Positions 42,473 to 53,789 are shown, counted from the first letter of the stretch. The stretch: 64,000 nucleotides of DNA from Astragalus membranaceus (GCA_039519185.1 CM076848.1:121224989-121288988); one strand, 5' to 3'. Notes: generated by a model from the sequence alone, not told the origin. A program made the numbers and translations.

Positions 42473-42486
42473 CCTATAAATAAAAC
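42473..42486 (+). promoter_or_regulatory. TATA box with CT-rich leader in the CACTA-like end
   Basis: CCTATAAATAAAAC precedes CTCCTACACTCTTCTC and a long run of TCTTCTCA-like units to about 42800. The layout resembles a plant promoter and 5' UTR. No downstream gene is recognised. Confidence 0.45.
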
Positions 42487-42529
42487 TTTCTCCTACACTC
42501 TTCTCATTCTCTCATTTCACTCTTTATTT

Positions 42530-42800
42530 CCTTCTCATACTCTACAATCTCCATAAATTTCTCTACATATCTCTCTTCTATATTTCCTCTTTCTTCTTCC
42601 TTCTCATTCAATATCTTCTCAAATCTTCACACATTCATACACTTCATTTTTCTCAATCTCTTCTCAAATCTTCACACATTCATACACTTCATTTTTCTCA
42701 AATCTCTTCTCTTCTCTTCTCACATATTCTCTTCTCTTCTCAAATATTCTCTAATCTCTTCTCTTCTCTTCTCGAATCTACTCTTCTCAAATCTTCTCAC
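42530..42800 (+). repeat. Pyrimidine-rich TCTTCTC-type low-complexity tract
   Basis: It includes a direct duplication of about 40 bp (TCTTCACACATTCATACACT followed by TCATTTTTCTC, at about 42621 and 42668). It forms the leader of the CACTA-like end. Confidence 0.75.
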
Positions 42801-42985
42801 ATTCATCTACTTCTTTTTTATAATATTTATTTTTTTAATTAAATAAACGAATTCAAACATCTATTTTTAAAAAAATCAAAATAATTAAATAATATTAATT
42901 TTTTAAATAAACGAATTAATAAAAAATCTGTTTTAAAAAAATAACAAAATTACCGGCGGATTTAGCATTTTTAAAAAAAAAAAAT

Positions 42986-43957
42986 AATAACCAGTTTTGG
43001 GTGAACTACGTTGATGCCGATCATCTCCATGTGACGTGATTGACAAATTAGGCTTGCACTTTCCTTGACTGTGAGCTAAAATAACTTTACACATGTCATA
43101 ACTGTATCAATGCACAAAGCACTAAATTATTAGTCGAGTTAGATGCATACATCATTTTGAGGCCATTAAATGAATTTTGGTCGAAATGTTGATTTAAGTA
43201 ACAACTTTTAGTAATCACCATCATTATATTTGTTTCTACTTCATCTTGCCCAAGCATAAAGGATAAGCGTGCACAGCCACCATATGATACTATAGTAATC
43301 AGAATTATGTTTAGATCTCAAAAGTCTTGGAGAACTGCTATGAGCCATTGAGATCCACTCTATTTCTTTATTGCATGCTCTATTTCTTTATGACATTCCA
43401 TTATTAATGCATGAAAAATGAGCGCGGTCTACGCTTGCGTTATCATTCCATTTTCAGCTAACTTGACACTGATCACTCTAATAACGATATGTTTCTTAGG
43501 AGTTTGTGTTTTGTTTAATTGACAGGAATTAACGATAAGAAGGTCTACAAAGAGCATGGCACAACGCACTTAAAATGTACGAAGAAGATTGGCTCTAGCA
43601 AAAGAGCGCAATCTAACCATAAGCATTGTGGATACTACTTTATGAATGTGTTATATATTGACATGCCTACTTGAAGTTGTAGAGAAGTCCCTTCCGATGA
43701 AGATGATGGGCCGGGACCTAACTTTGTATTTAAGATATTACCAAGTTTATGTGAATAAATATGATTGCAGGTGACCCACTCAAAAAAGCGGAATAGTTCG
43801 AAAGGAGCAAGGGTTAAAGCAAACTCAGCTTCTATAGAAAATGCAGTCGACACCTTGGAAGAATCGGAGCCTATGGCTTATGAACTGATTTCCATTACTT
43901 CGGCTCGGTGCACCTATGCCGAGATGCTATATTATATTAGATCGGTACAACGCATCT
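42986..43957. other. Unassigned sequence left of the CACTA element
   Basis: No gene recognised. 43765-43957 has a short plus-strand frame with a KKRNSSKGARVKANS-like basic start. The TCT at 43955-43957 is the target-site copy of the CACTA element. Text similar to the flanks of this element recurs at 49915-50110. Confidence 0.35.
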
Positions 43958-44286
43958 CACTACTAGAAAAATCAAAATTAGAGAGGGAGCAATTCCGTCA
44001 CTAAACCCTCAAAAATCTGTCACTAATGATTTTAGCGACGAAATTTATGACAAACTCAGATTCGTAACTAATTTTGCCGTCACTAAATTTTTAGCGAGGG
44101 ATTTTGAAAATCTGTCGCTAATAGAGAGGGAAAAATTCTTTCTCTCTATTAGCTACGGAAATATCCCTCTCTACTAGCGACACTAAACTTAAAAGTACTA
44201 CAAACATAAAATTTCACCAATTCATTAAACTTGAAAGTTATACAAATTTATTAAAAGTACTACATGTTTCTCAATGTGATTAAGAA

Positions 44287-44359
44287 CGACTCCACTGGGG
44301 ATCGGATCGAGAATCTCTGGTTCCGTAGACCAGCGCCTTATCCATTTGGCCATGGAGTC
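44287..44359 (-). pseudogene. tRNA-Arg(ACG) pseudogene inside the CACTA element
   Basis: On the minus strand a 73-nt tRNA shape starts GACTCCATGGCC and ends TGGAGTCG. The acceptor stem pairs perfectly (GACTCCA with TGGAGTC). The anticodon stem CTGGT/ACCAG closes a CTACGGA loop with anticodon ACG. The T arm is degraded: the 5' strand reads CTCGA against CCCAG, with two mismatches, and the loop reads TCCGATC in place of TTCGATC, weakening the B box. The 3' end matches the tRNA-Arg primer used by Ogre-type elements. It is probably a captured and decaying gene. Confidence 0.8.
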
Positions 44360-44687
44360 AGATTTCAAGTTTTAGGCATTAACCACACATGAGACCAACA
44401 AATCTAGACCAAGACAACGAGAATTCAAGACCAAATCTAGACCAAGACAAAGGGAATTCAAAACCACAAGGAAAGCACATAGTGAAATGATTTTTATTAT
44501 GATCAGTGATATGAGATACATCAGCAGGTAACCTTATATAGGTGAACCTAAGGAATACAAGATACAACAGAAGCTAAACTAACTACTTAACTAATCACTA
44601 ACAGTTCTAACGCAAGCTTTATAGCTTGAACAACAATACAAGGGTATTATACTCTAACAGATATAATCAGAATGCATGCAGATGAGT

Positions 44688-45905
44688 TCAAGAAAAATCA
44701 ACATGATATATGGGTGCTCTAACTGTACTAGAAGTTGCCAATAGCCTCCTTCCATTTGCATCTAATGCCATCTCATGTCTGTAATATTTTGAACCATTGA
44801 GGGGGTAACAGAACCTCAGAAATGGGAAAAATACCATGCTCAGAAGAAAACATAAGCACAGAAAAAGATTGGATTTAAATGGAACTAGATCATCATTTGA
44901 CAAACATGATTTGTTGTGACTATTTATTTTATTTTATTTGCAAATGCCAATAAGGGGTTATTAAAGGTTCTGAGCTGAATTTTAACCTTTAAAGAGAGGT
45001 ATTGCATTATATGGCATGCTAAATAAGATGAAATGCAGTGCATTCAAGAAGAAAAAAGATTATGTGTTTATGTTTCCTAGCTATGTAAAGATTTTAATGG
45101 ACATTATTGAATTTTTTAATGTATTTTTAGCCTCACAAGAAAATTCTAAGGACTCTCTCTCACTTAATTTAAACACACAAAATCTCACCAGAAAGCTAAT
45201 TCAAAAGTTACCTTTCTCAATTTTGCCACAGCTGCAACTGCTTCCTTGGCTGCTTGTTACTGTAAAATAATAGAGGTTGAATGTTAGGAGGATCCAATTT
45301 AGATAACTTTCATCTGAATATGATTTTGCCATTCTTTCCTCTCAGCACATTGGAATGCAGGAGGATCCAAAAACCACCACCAAGTCCACCAAAGAGTTTA
45401 TCAAACTGCAACAATCAGTAGAACTGTAAATGGTAACAGTCATGACATGAGTAGTTAATAAAAGCCAAAACTCTGCATCAGGAAGAATTGGCTTACATCC
45501 TTGTAACATGTTTCACATAATCCAAGTGCAAAATAGTCAATGGCAATTCTGTTATACAAAAATCAAGCTCCTTATGCTAAATTGGAAATAATGTTAAATC
45601 TATAGGAAAAACATGTAGCCTAACAATATACATATATTTCCCCTATGATTGCGATGGCTAACCCACTACATTGACATAATAATGCTAAATAAACACAACT
45701 GATTGACTTATTGTCCAGCAGAAAATTCCTAATATAGTGCTCTATAAACAGACCAGTAAACTGAAACTCAGTATATCCTTATACACTTTCAGGTCACTTT
45801 CTGAATTCTCATTCTCACTCCCCCCTTTGATGATCTCTAGTTTACTTCTCTCATTTTCTGCCCTAGCACTTTTCTTACAAGCCTCTCTAATATGATCAGT
45901 GGATC
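44688..45905 (-). pseudogene. Captured exons of an unidentified host gene
   Basis: Several minus-strand segments look like exons in order. About 45545-45497 encodes AIDYFALGLCETCYKD before GTAAG. About 45416-45320 encodes FDKLFGGLGGG and, after a frame change, DPPAFQCAERKEWQNHIQMK. About 45252-45208 encodes AAKEAVAAVAKLRK before GTAAC. About 44795-44700 encodes SKYYRHEMALDANGRRLL. A further charged stretch (KKSARAENERSKLEIIKGG) lies at 45790-45900. Splice sites are plausible, but frames are damaged. I do not recognise the source gene, and these exons could come from more than one gene. Confidence 0.45.
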
Positions 45906-46011
45906 TATAAGTTACTATCAAGAAATGAGCGCCTAGTATAAATAAGACACAATTAAGGCAGCAGCAAAGACAACTTTCACAATTTTTTGCAAAAATAAGA
46001 AAGAAAAATAC

Positions 46012-47735
46012 CTTTAACATTTGATCATGTGCAATACTTTCAAGAAATTTTCTATCATGAGAGAATGCTACAAGACCAAAGTAAACCATAAGTCAAACTT
46101 GCTCGAAGCCAAAAACAAGAAAACATACAAAAACATATGCCATGCATGAGCACACAATAATGAGGGTAAAAACAGTAAAAATCATAGATGAAGGCCCAAA
46201 ATCACCCTAACATAAAAACATAAATGAACTGCAAACATAAAAACTACATAGCCAATGGTTAAGTAATTGACATTCAGAACAGATAAGTAATTGACCACAA
46301 GAAAATCTGGGAAAGAGTAAGAGTGTCTTACCAAGACGCTCAACAGGATATTCAGAGTGCCCTGCAATTTGTTGAATGACTCTGTTCGGTAATATACCAA
46401 CCAATCTAGAACACAAAAGAAAGTCTAAATAAATGAAATAAAGAACAAACTAAGAAAAAGACTGGAATAAGAAACAAACAAAGGGTACAATGCTCTCAAA
46501 CTACTGAAGACTCACTTGATCATCCCATTCTCTGATCCAGTTTTGATCCTATCTTCATCAAGCTAGGATAATAATAAAAGAAAATATTTAAATAAAAGCC
46601 TGCCAATACTAATAATCATGTTATGTTGTCCACTCACCTTTAACATGGTATCAATAGAGTTTGAAGAGAGATCAACGAATCGATCACTGGAATTGAACAA
46701 TTAGTAAGATTATCGGTCAGAGAGGTAGAATAGGAAATATAATAGAAAGACAACATCCAATTTGTGTCTCTACTTCATAAATAAATTCATTTTATCATGC
46801 GATAATGACATATTCCACATCATGTACCTGCAATCCTTCAAGCATCCCCAGGAATACAATAGCATGATTCCAGTTTGTGATCTGCAAACAACTTTCCTAC
46901 CATTCTGATCTCCCAGCCCAAAAACGTGAACATCAGCCATGCGTATATTTTATAATAGATGTCACATGTACCAAACATTGTGTATTTTTCAGTTCAATGG
47001 AAAACATTAACTAACTGGTGCATTAATCTTTTTAGTTTGAAAAACACTTACTTAATATCGAGGTATTTGGCCAAAGCATGAAGTACTTTCAGAGACAGTA
47101 ATAAATAGAAAATAAAAAACTAATAGAAAGTAAAAAATGAGGGCATTTCACGTTTGGAAACATGTTTTCTGTTTTCATTGCTTATTTTCATCTTTACTTA
47201 AAATATGACACCTTGCTTTACCTTGTTTTTGTTTTTAAAAGTGTTGCATAGAAAATAATAGACATATACGACTCGGAAAACAAAAAATAAAATAAAAAGG
47301 TGGCATTTTCCTAATTAAAAAAGCAAAGAGAAAATGACTAAAAGAAACATTTTCTGAAAGACCGAAACCAAACAGGCCCTTAGCCTTTGAAAATGAAGCA
47401 GGAACAAAGGACAAAAACATTTTATAAATGGAGTTTCTTTTTTATGGTTCTCTTTTGCAGTAACTTTTTTAAAAAAAACCTTACAAACCCATAAAAATTC
47501 CCAGAAATGTCAAAGGCAGAATCAATGACACATTCATTATCACAACAGACAATAGCTCATCTTCAGAAAATTTAGATTGGGCTTGAACCTAACAGTAAAT
47601 CAGAAAAAAGTGGTCAAAATTCAGATGCTAATAAAAAGGATTTATTAGTTTAAGTTACAAAAGGAACCAACAAATAAAGATGTCCAACTTACTCTATTTC
47701 ATCGAAGATTGCAAACAGACAGAGTCCCATCTCCA
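46012..47735 (-). pseudogene. WDR55-like WD40-repeat gene fragment captured by the CACTA element (7 exons)
   Basis: Seven short exons on the minus strand keep consensus AG/GT borders: 47693-47735, about 47550-47588, 46828-46881, 46638-46686, 46516-46562, 46332-46405 and 46012-46077. The last five join in a consistent phase. They encode, in order, GDGTLSVCNLR; KFSEDELLSVV; TGIMLLYSWGCLKDC; DRFVDLSSNSIDTMLKL; DEDRIKTGSENGMI; KLVGILPNRVIQQIAGHSEY; and AFSHDRKFLESIAHDQMLK. This order and these motifs match the C-terminal half of plant WDR55, a WD40 protein linked to ribosome biogenesis and DDB1 in other work. The first exon has a TGA after NLR, and the second loses the family sequence after SVV. 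It is therefore a pseudogene copy, with the ancestral gene elsewhere. Confidence 0.72.
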
Positions 47736-48937
47736 CTAAACAACAAAAGGAAATTAAAGAATAAAAGAAATTAGACTGCAATGAAAAATCGTAGAAAGAG
47801 GAATTTTAAAAACATGTTATTAATGAAGCATATTACAAGGATCTATTAACAGTGGTACATACTATCAACTCATGAATAGAAATAATCTAAACCTACAATA
47901 AACCCACAACCTCAAAAAACAAAAATCCCCAAAAAGCGAAAGGAGCAAGATACAAACCTGAACCTGAAGGTTATTAACCAGAAATAACTGAAGGATAGCT
48001 TCAACGATGGTGAGATGAGCTAAGAGTTTTCAGTGCAAGAAAGTAAATACCAAATCTTGCAAGAAGCTTGCCTGTGCACAAATGGAATCCAGAAAATAGC
48101 TTCAGTGAATAGAAATTATCTAAACACATATCATCAATTCATGATTGGGAACTATCTAAACCCACAATCTCTTAAAATTAAAATTCCTAAAAAAGAAAAG
48201 GGACAAGAACCAAACCAAACCTGAAGGTTATCAACATGAAATAACTGAAGGATAGTGAGGGATGAGTTATTGCTACGGCAATAAGGGGTGGTGCCGCGAA
48301 AAGAAGAGGAATGGGATGCGATTGAATTGGTTAGGGTTTGCGATTGAGAGGTGACAGCGAAAAGAAGAGGAATGGGATGTGTGGTTAGCGCAACCTACTA
48401 AAAGGAAAATATACGGGGAGAGATTCGGTGAGAAGAAGAACGCCGATGAAGAGTAAAACGAGAAGGAGATGAGAGTTGTGCAAATGGTGAGTGGCGGTGG
48501 TGGTGGAGTATGAGAGTGAGAGGAGGCTTCGAGAGAGAGAGAGAGATGAGGCGTTTACTCAGAGAGAGGTAGGGCTAAGTGAATTAAAATATCCAAAAAA
48601 AAAATTAAAAGGGAGAGTGAAAGTTAGTGGGAGGGAAGCGAAAAAACAAACTGGGACTTGCTTAATTTGTTGGTTAGCGACGGATTCCAGTTTCCTCACT
48701 ATTAGTAAGAGATACATTTTCTCCCTAAATCCGCCTCTAACGTATTTTTAGCATTTTGTGACGAATTTAGCTACGGAATTTTTAGAGAGGGATATTTTTT
48801 CGTCCCTATATTCATCACAAACGTAACCCAGATGCGTGGGTGAAGAATTTCGTTTTTCCTTAGCTAAATCCCTCACTAATGTGGGGGATATTTATTCATC
48901 TCAAAAATTCCTCTCTAAAAATAAATTTTCTAGTAGT
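47736..48937. other. Right part of the CACTA element: duplicated block and subterminal repeats
   Basis: A segment of about 150 bp occurs twice (about 47855-48015 and 48105-48265), both with AACCTGAAGGTTAT and AAATAACTGAAGGATAG. After 48660 the sequence is a subterminal zone with GACGGATT, GAATTTTTAGAGAGGGATA and CCCTCACTAA motifs. No coding frame is supported. Confidence 0.5.
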
Positions 48938-48941
48938 GTCT

Positions 48942-50338
48942 GCACACAGGGTCCCGCGCCTTAGCAGATACAGAGTCTTGTATTTTATATTTTATTTCAG
49001 ATTTATATCTCACCTGCAAATATATTGTATGCTCGCTTCTATTGTTTCATTTCAGGCAAGAGATACACCTAGAGATCCTTGCTGAAGGTCCAGGAAACCA
49101 AACAAATAGGTCGGGTCTTCACCGACACCTTTGGACTGATGCTCACGTGCTGGACTAATCCATCGCGACCCTACAAAGCAAAGCTGTGGCCTTTCGATGG
49201 CCACGCCCTTCGACATCCGAGCTAGATCAGGACGCGACCCGTAAACTGGATTAAGTGAGGTCTCCTCGAAAACCGTGGCCTTTAGATGGCCACGCCCTCT
49301 GACATCCGAGCTAGATCGGGCCGCGACCTGTAAGTTGGATTAAGTGAGGTCTTCTCGAAAGTCGTGGCCTTTCGATGGCCACACCCTCTGACATCCGAGC
49401 TAGATCGGGCTGCGACCCGTAAGTTGGATTAAGTGAGGTCTCCTCGAAAGCCATGACCATTCGATGGTCACGCCCTCTGACATCCGAGTTAGATCAGGCC
49501 GCGACCCGTACTTTGGATTAAGTGAGGTCTCCTCGAAAGCCGTGGCCTTTCGATGGCCACGCCCTCCCTCAGCCGAGCTAAATCTGGGCTGCGACCCATA
49601 AGCTGGCTGGGGACGGACTTACTCCGACCTCCCTGTTCCGGGGGGAGGATAACCCCCACGACAAGATACCACATATGTGAAAAGAAAGTAGCATACAAAA
49701 CAGTAAAGGAAACATCAAATTAAAGACAAGACGTAAAAACCTGGATAGGGTTGTGTACTGGGGGGCTACCCCTCGCCAGATTTAATTGGTATAGGATCGA
49801 TTTGTCATTCCACATCTCGGAGACCTGATAATCGTTGCTGACGTCTGCCCATGAGGTTGTTTTCTTTTACGCAGGCATTGATTTCGCTTGATGAACCTAC
49901 GTCAAGATGTTGTATTACATTACATCGGCACAAGGCACTTGCACCCAGGGTGATGCACCTTAGCAGATACAGAGTGTTTGGAACACTTATGTAACAGAGT
50001 GTTTGGAACATTGGTGTTTCCCACTTCATTTCAATTTTATATCTCACCTACAAATTTCCTGTATGCTCGCACATGTTGTTTCATTTCAGGTACGGGGTGC
50101 ACCCAAAGATCCTTGCTAAGTGCGCAAGAAATCGAGTAGTCGGTTAGATACAGAGTACCCTTTAGCAGACGATCTGAGGCTGTGAAGACACATCATCAAT
50201 CCTGCTCTAGACACCCTGGAGGTGCTAAGCCTCACCGGTTTGGCTCAATGCAATCGCGCTGAGGTGCTAAGCCTCATCGGTCCATCGACCAACTGACCTT
50301 CATCGAGGATTCAGGCGACTTTAAAGGTAGTCGCTACT
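48942..50338. other. Unclassified repeat DNA around an 88-bp tandem array
   Basis: About 200 bp recur: 48950-49085 and 49955-50110 share TTAGCAGATACAGAGT, TATATCTCACCT-CAAAT, a GTATGCTCGC stretch and TTGTTTCATTTCAGG. This suggests an LTR-like or internally repeated element, but neither ends nor coding domains could be fixed. It ends at the CTACT (50334-50338) target-site copy of the next LTR. Confidence 0.4.
49181..49612 (+). repeat. 88-bp tandem array, five units
   Basis: Units start AAAGCCGTGGCCTTTCGATG and contain GACATCCGAGCTAGATC and TTGGATTAAGTGAGGTCTCC. Starts are near 49181, 49269, 49357, 49445 and 49533; the last unit is diverged. GTGGCCTTTCGATGGCCAC is a near-perfect palindrome in every unit, so each could form a hairpin. 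Confidence 0.88.
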
Positions 50339-50929
50339 TGTAACACCCCTTTTCTACTCGGTAATTATTTAATAAAATCATAGTTATAAAAAAATTTCAT
50401 TGTTCCATACTTCGAAAAGAGATGTCACACATTCATCGGTAATGCGAAACGTCACATACGATACATAATACTTTGTCAAAAAGGGACGAAGCCCATAACA
50501 CCAGTTCAGTTAACCACATCGCCAAAAGTACTTCACCACGCAACGGAATAGATATAAGTTCCAAAACATAAAATCATAACGTCCTGAATGGACTCCAAAT
50601 AAATAAAATATCAAAGCAGAGGACACCGACTCAGACTAGCGAAGGTAGCTAAGCCTTCACTCGCAATCACCTGCACGTTACCGCATAGGGGTAACATTCA
50701 AACAGAAGGGGTGAGATATCTTCAATATAATAGCGTAAATGATAGGAAATATGCTAGAATATGACAACTATATCTACCACTCCACTACACACATCGAATT
50801 ATAAACACACGTCAAATTATAAACACCACCATCAGTCACCAAATGTCATGATAATGCATGAATGCAACCCACACCAACGGGCATATGCATGTGGTACCAA
50901 ATCACCGAAATTGTTGCCTGTAAATAGAG

Positions 50930-51300
50930 GTGTCACCAAGATTGAGAGCTTTCACACCCGGCTCACCAATTTAGAAAATTGAGCTTTCACACCCGGCTCA
51001 CTAGTTTTAGAAAAATTGAGCTTTCACACCCAGCTCCAAGACCAAAGGCCTTCACCAAAATAAATGCGTATGCTGTATGCGACACCATGAATGCACACAG
51101 ACAATCACCAAAAATTAGTCACAATGTGACACACCAAAATCAATCACCGAATATCACCAAAATTAGGTTTTCACACCTAACCCAACGACAACGAAACACC
51201 AAACTACCCGAAACAACGGAACACCAAGATTTGGAGCCTTCACACCTAGCTCCAACAACACCAATACTTGAGCCTTCACACCTAGCTCATACAACACCAA
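50930..51300 (+). repeat. Short repeats of the TTTCACACC(C/T)(A/G)GCT type in the outer LTR
   Basis: GAGCTTTCACACCCGGCTCA and variants occur about six times (50946, 50983, 51018, 51165, 51236, 51271) at irregular spacing. They are comparable in position to the AAGGCTGCGG array in the other Tekay LTR. Confidence 0.65.
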
Positions 51301-51634
51301 GACACCGAGATGACAACAATTTTCCAAAACATTTGAGACGCGATGATTTTTCCCAACACCGGAGACAACGACAATTTTCCAAAATATTTGGGACGACGAC
51401 AATTTTCCAAAAATATTTGAGACGCGACAATTTCCTTTTCAAAAACAGCAACATTTAACGGCTAAGCCAACGGCTAACAATTTCCAGAAAAATAGATTCA
51501 CTTTGCCTCAAATTAGAATATTCAGCTAGGCCTCTGAATAAGCTTTCCAAAACATTTTGAAACGTCTCAATCGGACTCCCGAGTCAAAAGATATGTCGAA
51601 AACAAAACAGGGGAAAAACTGAAAGACATCCTGA

Positions 51635-52095
51635 AAACGGCGCCCAGGAGCAGGGCGCCTAGCAGGTAACACGCAGGAAATGGCCAACAACAGAAACTGG
51701 CGCCCTTGGCGCCTAGGCAGGAATTGGCGCCCAGGGAGGCGCCCAGCAGGCAACACTGCAGGAGATGGTGCCCTTGGCGCCCAGGCAGCAGGGAACACCA
51801 CAGAAACGCAACAAGGCACAGGAATTGGCGCCCTTGGCGCCCAGACAGCAGCAGCACAAAACTCAACACAAACAGGAACACGCACCAGACACGGCGCCCA
51901 GGCACGGGGCGCCAAAAACAGCAACACAGCAGGAAAAACGCAACACACAGGATGTGGCGCCCAGGCAGAGGACGCCGTTTCCTGCAGCACAGGCACCGAA
52001 CGCAACACGACCAAACATGGCGCCCAGGCACAGGGTGCCGTTTTCTGCAACAGGAACAACAACAACATTTGGCGCCCATGGCGCCCTAGGGACCC
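51635..52095. repeat. GGCGCC-rich block in the outer LTR
   Basis: About 460 bp have frequent GGCGCC(C/T) motifs at 20-60 bp spacing, interspersed with CAGCA and CAACA phrases. Long open frames on both strands here are caused by the biased composition and are not genes. Confidence 0.85.
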
Positions 52096-52833
52096 AAAAT
52101 TTCAGAATTTCACCATATTAAATCACCAATTCGATTTAGTCACCAATTTAGTTCACCAATTCTTAAACCCCAATGTCAATTATCATGAATTGTGAATCAC
52201 AACACCAAACAACATTTATTCAAACACTTAGCATGCAATTCGTGATAACAACAATGAACGCCAATTTTTAGAGTTACAACAATCACCAACAAGCCAATAT
52301 TTCAATCAACATAGTCATGATCCGACTATCATCAAAACAAACATCAAAACCAAACAAGAGGCATTATAGGACCTATTCCCACATAACCCCATCATAAAAC
52401 CCTATTATAAGGAAGAACCCCACCCTTACCTTATAGTAGGAGAACACAAATCCTCTTGATCAAGTCACCAACAATAACCTCAGCAACACAGCTTCCTTCT
52501 TCTCCTTGAACTCGCGAAATCCTCCTCTTCTTCTCTCTTGGATGTGCGCCAAATCCTCTTCTCCTCTCCTCTCTCTATTTTTCTCTAGCAAAATCGCAAA
52601 TGAGCAAAACCCTAGCCTAGGCGCTTCACCTATGCGCCTAGCTAGTGGGCTTTTGGATCACGGGCTTTTCTCCAGCTTAAGCCCGATCACTAACACCATC
52701 CCCTAATATCCAATTATACACCTCTTAATCAAATGTTAATATAATTACACCAACTGAAATAAATAAATAAATAAATAAATGGATACCTAAATATTTAGTT
52801 AAATAATTTATGGGCGTTACAACTCTCCCCCAC

Positions 52834-52938
52834 TTAGAATGTTTTCGTCCTCGAAAACTCACCTGAATCAAACAGCTCGGGATAGGACTCCCGCATCTTA
52901 CTCTCCAACTCCCAAGTCATGCTCTCACCGGCAGCTCC
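52834..52938 (-). pseudogene. C-terminal end of the outer Tekay gag-pol
   Basis: The minus strand encodes the last ~33 residues of the chromodomain-like tail: ESMTWELESKM, ESYPELFDSG and a short end before TAA (52834-52836). It continues the frame that breaks off at 61016, across the nested insertion. The ending differs from the intact copy after the DSG. Confidence 0.88.
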
Positions 52939-53789
52939 TGTAACACCCCTTTTTATACCCATTAATTTATTTTCGTAAAATCAGAGTTTTCAAATTTTTA
53001 ATACACCACAAGGGATGTCACACTTACTTCGATGGACATCATACGCCAAATTACTCGTTTTTCGAAAACAGCCTTATAATACTTTCAAAATGTCATCGTC
53101 AATTAACATTCAACTTCACAGCGGAAAATCCAACCATGTTTAATCATAAAAGGCATCTCAACTATGCAAGGCTCACAACAGTAAAATCCAACAACAACAA
53201 TGGTCATGAATAATTTAAACAACATTCATCCCTCCCCTAGTGTTACATGATCAGAGCAGACGACCCGACTCAGCTAGTGAAGGTATCTAGTCCTTCACTC
53301 GTGATCACCTGCACGTTACCGCATACGGGGTAACATTCAAACAGAAGGGTGAGTCCAATTCAATCCATATAATAACTCACATGATAAGCAATAAGTCAAG
53401 TCACAGCTCTGAAATATTCACATCACAATCATCAATTACATCACTACAATAACTCATCACTATGTCATGTAGGCTTATGAAATGCAACCCACTCGCGGGC
53501 ATATGCATGAGGTACCTTTTCACAACGTCGCTTAGCCATTATGGCCTCATCGTCACTTAGCCTTTTGGGCCTCAAAAACGTCACTGGGTTTATGCATATG
53601 GGGCATGAGACACTATGACATGCACCACTCACAAACACACAATCACGGTCAACTATGTGACCCGTCACTTACCAATTTGCCAAACAAGAGGCACAACACC
53701 TGTCAATTCACAATTCACACACAACAACGTCACTTAGCCTTTTAGGCCTTAACATCACTTAGCCTTTTTGGGCCTCAAAGCATCACTGG

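Larger units (their letters stand above)
42214..42985 (+). mobile_element. CACTA-like terminal region with promoter-like sequence (approximate right end)
   Basis: It begins CACTAGGAAGAAAAATGCG inside the copia pol, a CACTA-type terminus. The subterminal 180 bp are packed with TTTCCGGCGG motifs in both orientations (42235-42460). A plus-strand TATA box CCTATAAATAAAAC follows at 42473-42486, then 300 bp of pyrimidine-rich leader with TCTTCTC repeats. TACCGGCGGATTTAGC recurs near 42952. No matching right terminus is visible, so the element is truncated or longer than I can define. Confidence 0.5.
43958..48938 (-). mobile_element. Complete non-autonomous CACTA element carrying host gene fragments (Pack-CACTA)
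   Basis: The ends are CACTACTAGAAAAATC (43958) and its inverted match ATTTTCTAGTAGTG (48938), with TCT on both sides (43955-43957 and 48939-48941), the 3-bp duplication of CACTA elements. Both subterminal regions carry AGAGAGGG, GCGACGAAATT and CCCTC-ACTAA motifs. The 4981-bp interior has no transposase. It carries a tRNA-Arg-like sequence and at least two sets of short exons bounded by GT and AG on the minus strand, one recognisable as a WDR55-like gene. Confidence 0.88.
50339..52821 (-). repeat. 3' LTR of the outer Tekay-type element (2483 bp)
   Basis: On the plus strand it starts TGTAACACCCC and ends GGGCGTTACA. The reverse complement of the polypurine tract (ACTCTCCCCCAC, 52822-52833) follows directly. 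It contains a GGCGCC-rich block and shares only general features with the LTR at 7401-10271. The 5 bp to its left, CTACT, is one target-site copy. Confidence 0.88.

Noticed and set aside
44287..44359. Functional tRNA-Arg gene
   Set aside because: The T stem has two mismatches and the B box is altered; it lies within a transposon. Called a pseudogene.
48491..48751. Frame of 86 codons rich in Arg and Glu
   Set aside because: It spans GAGAGAGA simple sequence and CACTA subterminal repeats with no homology.
51526..52195. Long overlapping frames on both strands of 118-180 codons
   Set aside because: They arise from the GGCGCC/CAGCA-rich LTR block with few stop codons; translations are low-complexity. 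The same applies to 54418-54792 and 59989-60456.
53465..53668. Minus-strand frame of 67 codons, present also at 59013-59216
   Set aside because: It occurs at the same place in both LTRs of one element; duplication follows from LTR identity and it has no recognisable domain.
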